From NCBI GenBank assembly GCA_033344775.1, contig JAWPMT010000002.1, forward strand, positions 620,001 to 684,000: a DNA stretch of 64,000 nucleotides, written 5' to 3'. Numbering within the stretch: the stretch's first letter is position 1; every line of letters starts with the position of its first letter. This document shows, piece by piece, positions 7,649 to 15,474 of the stretch. The DNA is from Cytophagales bacterium. Lineage in GTDB: Bacteria; Bacteroidota; Bacteroidia; Cytophagales; Cyclobacteriaceae. Under the pieces are notes generated by a model. It was not told the DNA's origin and did no database searches. It saw only the letters and a program-made list of their open reading frames with translations. A program made the position numbers and the translations under genes.

Positions 7649-9190
7649 ATGTCTGTTCTAAACTCTATGTCTGATACCCGTCCAAAATACCTGTTCCTTT
7701 GGCTCTTTCTTTTTTTATCTGTTGCCCTTCAGGCCCAACCCCACAACATTCAAAAAGGGTCGTTGAGTGTGACCGTCAGCGTCTCCATGAAAGGGAAACT
7801 CTTGTCACTCGATAGTCTGTGTGAGGGCTTTGATCCTGAGACCAACCACCCCATCAATTTGGTGATCCCGGAAAAAAGTACATTCGTTTTGGGAATGGAC
7901 TCTTCCATGCATCTCTTGACCTATCAAGTTAATTCACAAAAACCTAAATACGTCAATAAGCCATCTGAAGGTGCAGGATTTGCTCTGAGTTCTTCAGGAG
8001 GAACTTCGAATACCTACACATTCATTGATGAGACAACTGCAGATACCCTCATTGTTTCCTGGAAAGTCGACTACTCTAACGTAGAAATGATTCATCTCTA
8101 TCCAGTTGAGGTGTTTCCCAATTATGTCAATTATCAATTTCAGAACTTATTTAAGGACAATGTCGATAGCACCCTCTATGATTGGTCGCAAGAGAATTAC
8201 ATAACAGAATTGGATCAAAAAGGAGTTCCAGTCAACCCGGAGTTCCCGTATCATCAGAATGATTTGTTCTTTGTCGTTGAGAATGTTACCGAAAATGCTA
8301 CGATACAATTAAAAGGCTTTCACGAAACTGCACAAATTTTCAATGAAGAGGAGCCTTTTGATTTGTTCATCTATGAGGACTTACCAGATGGTAAATACGA
8401 ATATGTGGTAAGGCCTTACGAAGGTGCTCCCGATGAAAAAAGCTTGATTTATCCTTTCACCATCCTAAAGCCCTGGTGGTATCAGGAATGGGCCTTGGCA
8501 ACCCTTACGGTAATTTTGGTCCTCATACAAAGTGGTATTTTTTTCCTTGTCTATCGAAACAAACAGCGAAAACGTGAGCAACAACTATTGTGGCAACAGA
8601 AATTATCAGAAGCAGAACTGAAAGCCATAAGAGCACAGCTCAACCCTCATTTCCTGTTCAATGCCCTGGGGTCCATACAGAATCTCGTGGTACAGCAAAA
8701 AAATGAAGTAGCCAATAGCTATCTGACCAAACTTTCCAGGTTGTTGAGAAACGTGCTTTCTGCTTCGGAGAATACCTTTCATGAGTTGCGCAGTGAGCTG
8801 GGGCTGATTGAATTGTACCTTGAATTGGAGCAATTGCGTTTTCCTTTTGAATTTGAATTAATCATAGGAGAGGAGGTTGATCAAGATACATTGACCCCTG
8901 TCATGTTGCTGCAACCCTTCATTGAGAATGCCATCAAGCATGGTGTAGCAGGACGAGATGATAGTAAAGTATCTCTGCATATTCATGTGAGGGATTCAAA
9001 ACTGGAGATTGAAATTCTGGATAATGGAGCAGGATTGTCTCAACCCAATGGAAACTCGTCAGGTCTGCAACTGAGCCATGGAAGCATTAGACCTTTGAGT
9101 GATCTTTATGGGGATGAAGCCAGGATCACCGTTGCAAATAGAAAAGACGCTTCCGGTGTTTGTGTACGCATTACCTTGCCTATAGGATAG
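7649..9190 (+). CDS. LytS-type sensor histidine kinase
   Basis: The product has 513 residues from ATG 7649; ATG 7667 is an equally good alternative, and the longer frame from 7553 adds residues unlike a signal sequence. An N-terminal signal or anchor (LFLWLFLFLSVALQAQ) is followed by ~260 extracytoplasmic residues. Their end resembles the final strands of a Y_Y_Y module (YEYVVRPYEGAP, YPFTILKPWW). One membrane helix follows (ALATLTVILVLIQSGIFFLV), then a His_kinase domain with NPHFLFN (His334) and the N-box QPFIENAIKHG. No propeller precedes the Y_Y_Y-like part, unlike the large hybrid regulators of Bacteroidota. The stop is directly followed by the ATG of its response regulator. Confidence 0.9.
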   Translation: MSVLNSMSDTRPKYLFLWLFLFLSVALQAQPHNIQKGSLSVTVSVSMKGKLLSLDSLCEGFDPETNHPINLVIPEKSTFVLGMDSSMHLLTYQVNSQKPKYVNKPSEGAGFALSSSGGTSNTYTFIDETTADTLIVSWKVDYSNVEMIHLYPVEVFPNYVNYQFQNLFKDNVDSTLYDWSQENYITELDQKGVPVNPEFPYHQNDLFFVVENVTENATIQLKGFHETAQIFNEEEPFDLFIYEDLPDGKYEYVVRPYEGAPDEKSLIYPFTILKPWWYQEWALATLTVILVLIQSGIFFLVYRNKQRKREQQLLWQQKLSEAELKAIRAQLNPHFLFNALGSIQNLVVQQKNEVANSYLTKLSRLLRNVLSASENTFHELRSELGLIELYLELEQLRFPFEFELIIGEEVDQDTLTPVMLLQPFIENAIKHGVAGRDDSKVSLHIHVRDSKLEIEILDNGAGLSQPNGNSSGLQLSHGSIRPLSDLYGDEARITVANRKDASGVCVRITLPIG

Positions 9191-9928
9191 ATGAAAAATT
9201 ACCAGGCATTAATTGTGGACGATGAGTTGGGCAATCGTGAATTGCTGACTGCTCTTATTGCTGCGCATTGCCCCCAGATCGGTCGTGTAGCAACAGCGGA
9301 CTCCATGGAAGAGGCTTTAAAGGTGCTGAATCAGCAGGTGATCGATGTTGTCTTTTTAGACATTGAAATGCCTGGTGGAACAGGGTTTGACTTATTGAAT
9401 CAACTTCCTGAAATCAAATTTAAGGTCATTTTCGTCACTGCATACGATGCTTATGCCCTCAAAGCCATCAAATACAGTGCGCTGGATTATCTACTGAAAC
9501 CTGTGGATCCATTGGAACTAAAGACTGCAGTAGAAAAGCTGGAAGCTTCAACGGTACAGCGGGAGCAGCTTGATCTACTTTCGTATAACCTCAATCAACC
9601 GCAGGATCGTAGAATTGCCTTAGCGACACAAGAAGAAGTGATTTTTGCGCAAGTGAGTGAGATCATTCGCTTGCAGGCCGAAGCCAACTATACCCGTGTC
9701 TATCTCAAAGGTGACGAAGCAGTGTTGCTTTCCGGTAATCTGGGTCATTTCGAAAAGCTTTTACAAGATCAGCAGTTTTACCGTCCACATCAATCACATC
9801 TGATCAACATGCGGCATATCAGTAAATATGTGAAATCTGAAGGAGGTTATTTTCAAATGTCCGATGGTGCCCAAATACCGATTGCACGGTTAAAGAAAGA
9901 AGAAGTGAAACGGTTGTTTTTGAGTTGA
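9191..9928 (+). CDS. LytTR-family response regulator
   Basis: The product has 245 residues. The N-terminal receiver domain has the acidic pair VDDE (residues 9-12), the phosphoacceptor Asp57 in FLDIEMPGG, a Thr/Ala switch segment (VTAYDAYA) and the KPV lysine motif. A linker leads to a C-terminal LytTR DNA-binding domain (~135-245) with RLQAEANYTRVYL and FYRPHQSHLINMRHI. The gene begins at the base after the kinase stop, so the two are one operon and very likely cognate. Targets are unknown. Confidence 0.93.
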   Translation: MKNYQALIVDDELGNRELLTALIAAHCPQIGRVATADSMEEALKVLNQQVIDVVFLDIEMPGGTGFDLLNQLPEIKFKVIFVTAYDAYALKAIKYSALDYLLKPVDPLELKTAVEKLEASTVQREQLDLLSYNLNQPQDRRIALATQEEVIFAQVSEIIRLQAEANYTRVYLKGDEAVLLSGNLGHFEKLLQDQQFYRPHQSHLINMRHISKYVKSEGGYFQMSDGAQIPIARLKKEEVKRLFLS

Positions 9929-9952
9929 ATCACTCATCCTTTTCAGTCTCCA

Positions 9953-10766
9953 TTATTCAATATTCAGAAATGGCTGCATGGATTCCCATACTGCCGGAAA
10001 ATTGCAGAAAAATATGACATGTCCGCAATTTGGAATGATGGAAAGTTGAGAGTTCGGGATGTAACGGTGAGCAGCCAGACAGCTTTCCGGACTTGAATAT
10101 CCATCACTTTCACCACTCATAATGAGCACAGGGCACTTGATTTTGCTGAAAGTCTCTTCACTGATGATGCTAGTATCATAAAGGTCGTTCAGCATATCAA
10201 GGCATTCTCCCCAACGATCAGGTTCAGGCATGTTGTTCAGCCTTTTCTGGAAGTAATCCGGGGTATCATTCATGAGGTCTTCCGGGGAATAATTATATGA
10301 GCCTTTGCCTGGTGCTTTAGGGATATCGGAAGCTCCCATCACAATGGCTTTTTTGACTACATCGGGATAACTGGCAGCTAGTTTGTAAGCGGCACACCAC
10401 CGTCACTGAATCCAATCACGGTAACGTTAGATGCTGAATGAGTTTGAAAGCATCACTTGCACGCTGATCATAGGTGAAAGGTTCATGGCCAATATCCGAT
10501 TTGACATGCCCTCTTGTAGCTAAACAGATCACTTGATACTTTTCTGCCAGTTTGGGAATAAAAGGTGAGTATTCATCAATGTATCCGTAAACGCCACCAT
10601 GCAACATCAGCATTGGTTCTCCTTCTCCATAGGTTTCGTAGTATAGCTGGGTATTGTTTCCCGCATCAAAGTACTTGCCCACTTTGCTATTGTATCCATA
10701 CGGAATTGATTGTGCGAAAATGGTTTGACTTACTAAGCATAAGATAAGGATTGATATTTTTCGCAT
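9953..10766 (-). pseudogene. Alpha/beta hydrolase broken by two single-base deletions
   Basis: The start codon at 10766 begins a signal peptide (MRKISILILCLVSQTIFAQ), and the N-terminal part runs to a premature stop after FKLIQHL. Shifting the frame by one base near 10428 restores NVTVIGFSDGG, the nucleophile elbow (G-F-S-D-G). Shifting again near 10393 restores AAYKLAASYPDVVKKAIVMG and the intact C-terminal half, with the acid in SGESDGYSSP and the His in NCGHVIFF. With both bases restored the protein would be 271 residues, normal for a secreted alpha/beta hydrolase of the enol-lactonase/peptidase group. As written no functional enzyme can be made. Assembly error in this short stretch is the alternative. 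Confidence 0.8.
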
Positions 10767-10960
10767 GAATTTTGAGTTTTGAATTGACCGATAATGTTGT
10801 TTTAAGTTTCGATTGCTGTTTACTAAGGTATTTTTTTCATTTTGAAAAGGGTAGGAGCACTGAATATATCCTGCGTTAATTTCTATTCGCAATAGAAAGG
10901 CTAATGGTAATTCTGGATTATTTTCGGAGTTGAAAATCAACATCAATTCCCAATCTACCG

Positions 10961-11725
10961 ATGAAACGAAAGAACATATTGATCACGGGTGCCAGTTCTG
11001 GATTAGGCAAAGGCATGGCCAAAGAATTTGCCAAAGAAGGTCGCAATCTGGCGCTGTGTGCCCGCAGGGTTGAAAACCTGGAAGAGCTGAAAAAAGAGCT
11101 ACTGGAGATCAATTCTAACATTCATGTTTTCTTAAGGGCCTTGGATGTGACCAATGCACAACAGGTCTTCGAAGTTTTCAGGGCATTCGAAGGTGACTTT
11201 AAAGGAATTGATGGGACTCTGGATCGCGTGATTGTAAATGCCGGACTGGGCAAGGGTGCTTCCCTGGGTAAAGGGTTTGCAGGACAAAACATGCAAACTG
11301 CGGTCACCAATTTTTGTGGGGCTATCAGTCAGATGGAAGCGGCCATGGAGATATTTAGAGAACAAAATAACGGGCATTTGGTGGCCATTTCTTCTATGTC
11401 CGCATTCCGTGGATTGCCGCGCGCAGTAAATGTCTATGCCGCCACCAAAGCTGGCCTCAAAAGCCTGGCGGAAGGCCTTCGAGTGGATGTACTGAAGAAA
11501 CCGATCAAAGTATCTTCAATCTTTCCGGGCTACATCGAATCCGAAATGACCGGTTCCATTGACGGTAAGAAACCTCCGTTTATAATTCCGCTGGACGAAG
11601 GATCTAAGTTATTGGTCAAAGCCATCAATAAGGAACCCAACAACGCTTATGTGCCCTGGTGGCCCTGGTATCCCATCAAATTACTGATGCCGTTCATGTC
11701 ATTGAAGATGTTGCGGAAGATGTGA
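10961..11725 (+). CDS. Short-chain dehydrogenase/reductase
   Basis: The product has 254 residues and is a classical SDR. It has a Rossmann glycine motif TGASSGLG (residues 9-16), the structural NAG motif (93-95), catalytic Ser around 144-147 in ISSMSAF, and the YxxxK pair Tyr159/Lys163 in YAATK. An Arg-Arg after the second strand (CARRVENL) favours NADP(H). The C-terminus is hydrophobic and basic (WPWYPIKLLMPFMSLKMLRKM), which may give membrane association. It is divergent from the broken hydrolase gene. Substrate cannot be told. Confidence 0.9.
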   Translation: MKRKNILITGASSGLGKGMAKEFAKEGRNLALCARRVENLEELKKELLEINSNIHVFLRALDVTNAQQVFEVFRAFEGDFKGIDGTLDRVIVNAGLGKGASLGKGFAGQNMQTAVTNFCGAISQMEAAMEIFREQNNGHLVAISSMSAFRGLPRAVNVYAATKAGLKSLAEGLRVDVLKKPIKVSSIFPGYIESEMTGSIDGKKPPFIIPLDEGSKLLVKAINKEPNNAYVPWWPWYPIKLLMPFMSLKMLRKM

Positions 11726-11726
11726 T

Positions 11727-11758
11727 AGTAATTTGATCACTCAAATGATCAGATTACT
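11727..11758. repeat. Palindromic repeat, AGTAATCTGAT family, copy 1
   Basis: AGTAATTTGATCA (11727-11739) and TGATCAGATTACT (11746-11758) form a 13-bp stem with one G-T pair around a 6-nt loop. It starts 1 bp after the SDR stop. A further degenerate half-copy follows to ~11778. The same core recurs at 13644-13675 and 17699-17712. It could act as a bidirectional terminator stem, but no T-tract is present. Confidence 0.6.
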
Positions 11759-11777
11759 GCTTTAAGCAATCAGGTTA

Positions 11778-12704
11778 CTAGAAAATCGAAAGCTCCGTCT
11801 GAGTGGTGAACATCTCCAGGAATTTCATGCCACGGTACGAATTTCCTTTGTCGTTCAATCTGGGACTCCAAACGGAAATGCAATACTTTCCAGGAAGGAG
11901 GGCAACAATACCGCCACCCACACCACTTTTTCCTGCCAGGCCTACTTTAAAGGAGAATTCGCCCGATTCATCATAGAATCCACAAGTCTGCATGATGGCA
12001 TTGATCCTTTTCAACTGACTTGAATTGGGCATATTTCTTTCATCTTTGACCTTGAGCTGCGTATTGGCAAGGAACATGAATGTATGGGTTAACTCCCAAC
12101 ACGTCATTTCCAGAGAACATATATCGAAATAGAACTTCAACACTTCTTCAGGATCATTTTCCAGATTGCCAAAAGACTTGATGAAGTTGCACAATGCCCG
12201 ATTGCGGTACCCAACCGATAATTCTGATTGTGCGATGGCAGCAGAATAGTGAATGTCACTGCAAGAGCTCACACCTTTCACATAGTCTAGAAAGTCTTTA
12301 CGAGGATCTGAGAGATGACTCATCAGCATGTCGCAGATTACCAGGGCACCGCCGTTAATAAATGGATTTCGAGGGATACCATGGTCGGTCTCCAGTTGGA
12401 TCAGGGAATTGAAGGCACTGCCAGAAGGTTCTACACTCACTCGAGACCAGATCTGATCACCCAACAGTTTATAGGCTAAGCTGAGCGTAAGGACTTTAGA
12501 GATACTCTGAATAGAAAATTTAGTATCCCAATCACCGACCCCATGAGCTTCATTGTCCACAGAAAGGTAATAAACACCAAATTGCTCAGGATCAACTTTG
12601 GCCAATTCGGGGATATAAGAGGCTACCTCGCCTTTGTTATCACTTGTTCTGACGATTTGGCAGATGTCATTGATCACGGATTGGTAGTCCATTTTCTTTT
12701 CCAT
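11778..12704 (-). CDS. glsA: Glutaminase A
   Basis: The product has 308 residues, the typical length of bacterial glutaminase (L-glutamine to L-glutamate and ammonia), a cytoplasmic enzyme with a beta-lactamase-like fold. The catalytic Ser-x-x-Lys is Ser67/Lys70 in FSIQSISKV. Other hallmarks are EPSGSAFNS, the NPFINGGALV segment and the C-terminal GKSGVGGGIVALLPGK loop. ATG 12704 is used; ATG 12692 is possible. It lies 21 bp downstream of mmuM on the same strand. Confidence 0.95.
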   Translation of the reverse strand: MEKKMDYQSVINDICQIVRTSDNKGEVASYIPELAKVDPEQFGVYYLSVDNEAHGVGDWDTKFSIQSISKVLTLSLAYKLLGDQIWSRVSVEPSGSAFNSLIQLETDHGIPRNPFINGGALVICDMLMSHLSDPRKDFLDYVKGVSSCSDIHYSAAIAQSELSVGYRNRALCNFIKSFGNLENDPEEVLKFYFDICSLEMTCWELTHTFMFLANTQLKVKDERNMPNSSQLKRINAIMQTCGFYDESGEFSFKVGLAGKSGVGGGIVALLPGKYCISVWSPRLNDKGNSYRGMKFLEMFTTQTELSIF

Positions 12705-12725
12705 GGCAATTGATTTTACTTAAAG

Positions 12726-13643
12726 CTAAATGGATGCAGCAAGACGCTTAATTTGTTCAGGTCCAATTCTACAACATCCTCCGATGAAATGCGCCCCAAA
12801 TTGTCGCCACTGTTGAGCCATGTCCACAAAAGCATGATCTTCGGTGAGTTCAGCCCATTGCTTTGTTTCAGGGTTGTAGACCTCACCTGAATTGGGATAA
12901 ACCACAACTTTTTTCATCGGTGCGGCATGCTTGATGCGCTGGATCAATCCAGTAATGTATTTTGGATGTGTACAGTTGATGCCCACGGCAATCACTTGAG
13001 CATTATCGGTAAAAAATGCAACAGCTTTCTCGATATCCGTGCTGTCATTGAGCAATCGATCATCCCTACAAGAAAAAGAGACCCAGGAGGGTTTGTTCGT
13101 TTCTTTCAGGATTTCACCGAGGACCTTCGCCTCATCAAAGGAAGGAATGGTTTCACAAGTCAATAAGTCTGCATTAGTTTTATCTAGTAGCTGAATTCTA
13201 CTTCGATGAAAGGATTCAAGTTCTTTTTCCTCAATTCCGTAATTACCTCGATACTCCGATCCATCTGCGAGATAAGCTCCGTAAGGGCCAATACTTGCTG
13301 CAATCAGTGGTTTTTGCGCAGTAGGATGGTCTTTTAAGAATAGACGAATGGCTTCTTCCGCAAGTGCAACTGATTTCAGGATCAATGCCACTGCTTCATC
13401 CCGATTAAAACCTAAATTCATGATACCTGGCAATGAAGCCTGATAGCTTGCCGTGGTAATGATGCGGGCACCCGCCTTTAAGTAAGCAAGATGGGCTTCA
13501 ATAATGGCAGTAGGATTTTCGTTCAGCAGCCTTGCCGTCCATAGTTCATGATTGAGATCATGGCCCATCGCTTCCAATACGTTGGACAATCCTCCATCAA
13601 GAATAATAGGGCCTCGTTCGTCGAGGATTTTCGAGACTTGCAC
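12726..13643 (-). CDS. mmuM: Homocysteine S-methyltransferase
   Basis: The product has 305 residues with a GTG start at 13643. It is a TIM-barrel Pfam S-methyl_trans protein that moves a methyl group from S-methylmethionine (or S-adenosylmethionine) to homocysteine to form methionine. The early LDGGLSNVLE strand and the three zinc-binding cysteines are present: Cys224 in GINCTHP and Cys290/Cys291 in GGCC. It is encoded 21 bp before glsA and 27 bp after the sulfatase, suggesting one minus-strand transcript. No mmuP-type S-methylmethionine transporter is adjacent. A palindromic repeat lies directly upstream of the GTG, leaving little room for a normal leader. Confidence 0.92.
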   Translation of the reverse strand: MQVSKILDERGPIILDGGLSNVLEAMGHDLNHELWTARLLNENPTAIIEAHLAYLKAGARIITTASYQASLPGIMNLGFNRDEAVALILKSVALAEEAIRLFLKDHPTAQKPLIAASIGPYGAYLADGSEYRGNYGIEEKELESFHRSRIQLLDKTNADLLTCETIPSFDEAKVLGEILKETNKPSWVSFSCRDDRLLNDSTDIEKAVAFFTDNAQVIAVGINCTHPKYITGLIQRIKHAAPMKKVVVYPNSGEVYNPETKQWAELTEDHAFVDMAQQWRQFGAHFIGGCCRIGPEQIKRLAASI

Positions 13644-13675
13644 AGTAATCTGATTACTTAAATAGCCAGATTACT
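13644..13675. repeat. Palindromic repeat, AGTAATCTGAT family, copy 2
   Basis: AGTAATCTG (13644-13652) is inverted as CAGATTACT (13667-13675), with further partial symmetry inside. The element fills the whole gap between the sulfatase stop codon, which it overlaps, and the mmuM start codon. Confidence 0.6.
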
Positions 13676-15332
13676 CTGACTCAATCCAACCTCTTTCCCG
13701 ATAGATCTCGATATACTGTTGATCCAATCCCACAGAATCTTTGTACTGCTTGCGAAGTTCACCGAGGTTTGCTTTTAGTGTTTTAACGATTTCCTGATAG
13801 GAGGGGTCGTCGTAGACATTCTTCATCTCACTGGGATCTTTTCTACGATCGTAGAGCTCCCATTCGTCCACATCGTAGTAGAAGTGCGCAAGTTTGTATT
13901 CCTCGGTTACGATTGCATAATGTCGCTTAACCATATGGACAGCCGGGTATTCGTAATAATGATAATAAACCGCATCACGGTCCCAATCTTCCGTTTTGCC
14001 AGTGAGCAATGGCATGATGCTTTCCCCTTGCATGTCTCCTGGAGCATCGATGTTGGCTGCTGCCAACAATGTTTGTGCAAAGTCCAGATTTTGAACCATT
14101 TCCGTAGATACAGATCCCGGAGCTATTTTGCCAGGCCATCGGACCAGCAATGGCGTTTTGAAAGACTCATCATATATAAATCGCTTGTCAAACCAGCCAT
14201 GTTCTCCAAGATAGAATCCCTGATCAGAAGTATAAACCACAATGGTATTTTCATCCAGTCCACTTTGCTCCAAATAATCCAGCACACGTCCGACATTATC
14301 ATCTACGGATGAAATGCAGCCCAGATAATCCTGCATGTATCTTTGGTACTTCCATTTCATTTTCTCCTCGTCGGTCATGTTAGGCCAATTGGCTTTGAAC
14401 CAGTTATTGATGGAATCCAATACGGGTTTGTAGGCTGCCTTTTGTGCGTCATTGGATCGGTTGAAAGGGCCATAAAAACTGTTTCTGAATTCCGGTACTA
14501 CAGGACTTACTGTTTCACCCATTTCAGCGATGGTCTCAGGATAGATCTTGCTGTCATGACTGTACATCATGTGGTTGAGGAGGTTCATTTCTGCTGTTTT
14601 GGCCGCTGAGCCACGATTATCATAATTGTCGAACAAACTGGCAGGTTCTGGAAATCGCATTTGTGTAAAGGCTTTGAATTTGTCCGGTCTCGGCCACCAC
14701 GGACGATGTGGCGCTTTGTGCAGGTACATCATCATGAATGGTTTTTTCGGATCACGTTTTTCCTTCAGCCAACCCAGGGTAAGGTCGGTAATGATATCGG
14801 TTACATATCCGGTGATAGTGGTGTCGCCTTCATGGGTAATAAATCTTGGATTGATGTAATTGCCTTGCCCAGGTAAGATCATGAAATCATCAACACCCTT
14901 TGGATTATTCCCAAAATGAAGCTTGCCAAACATGGCCGTTTCGTATCCGTTTTGCTGGAAGATCTGGGGAAAAGTGACCTGCGTCGTATCGAAAGGCATG
15001 CGGTTATCGATCTTGCCATTGATGTGGTTGTGTTTTCCCGTTAGGATGGTTGCCCGGGAAGGGGCACATATGGAATTCGTTACACAGGCATTGGTGAATT
15101 TCATACCCTCATTGGCAATACGATCAATGTTAGGCGTTTGAATCAGGTGGTCACTGTAGGCGCTGATGGCTTGATAAGCATGATCATCCGACATGATGAA
15201 GATGATGTTGGGAGGAATACACTCTTCGACCTGTTCAGGTGCATTACAACGGAAGCAAAACAGGGCTAAAAGAAGTAAAGAAAGGGCGGATTTAGGGGAG
15301 CGCTGGAAAAAATGCATGAATTCTGGGATCAT
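13671..15332 (-). CDS. Sulfatase lipoprotein (formylglycine type)
   Basis: The product has 553 residues. A signal segment (ALSLLLLALFCFRC) suggests lipid attachment at Cys29; ATG 15317 is an alternative start. The sulfatase/alkaline phosphatase fold starts with the metal-binding IIFIMSDDHAY (Asp49/Asp50). The active-site cysteine Cys89 sits in CAPSR, the C-x-P-x-R site converted to formylglycine. Later metal-site residues appear in VVYTSDQGFYLGEHGWFDKR. The C-terminal YKLAHFYYDVDEWELYD segment is typical. It likely removes sulfate esters from polysaccharides at the cell surface. It leads a run with mmuM and glsA. No maturase gene for formylglycine is present in the window. Confidence 0.93.
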   Translation of the reverse strand: MIPEFMHFFQRSPKSALSLLLLALFCFRCNAPEQVEECIPPNIIFIMSDDHAYQAISAYSDHLIQTPNIDRIANEGMKFTNACVTNSICAPSRATILTGKHNHINGKIDNRMPFDTTQVTFPQIFQQNGYETAMFGKLHFGNNPKGVDDFMILPGQGNYINPRFITHEGDTTITGYVTDIITDLTLGWLKEKRDPKKPFMMMYLHKAPHRPWWPRPDKFKAFTQMRFPEPASLFDNYDNRGSAAKTAEMNLLNHMMYSHDSKIYPETIAEMGETVSPVVPEFRNSFYGPFNRSNDAQKAAYKPVLDSINNWFKANWPNMTDEEKMKWKYQRYMQDYLGCISSVDDNVGRVLDYLEQSGLDENTIVVYTSDQGFYLGEHGWFDKRFIYDESFKTPLLVRWPGKIAPGSVSTEMVQNLDFAQTLLAAANIDAPGDMQGESIMPLLTGKTEDWDRDAVYYHYYEYPAVHMVKRHYAIVTEEYKLAHFYYDVDEWELYDRRKDPSEMKNVYDDPSYQEIVKTLKANLGELRKQYKDSVGLDQQYIEIYRERGWIESE

Positions 15333-15448
15333 TTGCCAACTAAGATAAGGTGCCTGATTGAAATACGTTTCATCCTCCGAAAAGACCAGCCAAGCTTACA
15401 ATTTGACGCTTCAACAGAACCATGTACTACCGACCGATATTCTCGCCG

Positions 15449-15456
15449 TACTTTTG
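15449..15456 (+). promoter_or_regulatory. -7 box TACTTTTG upstream of the DUF5916 gene
   Basis: TACTTTTG matches TAnnTTTG exactly and ends 18 nt before the ATG at 15475, a normal distance. It supports that ATG over a much earlier TTG in the same frame. No convincing -33 TTTG was found. Confidence 0.45.
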
Positions 15457-15474
15457 CCCTTCCTCAACCCTACA

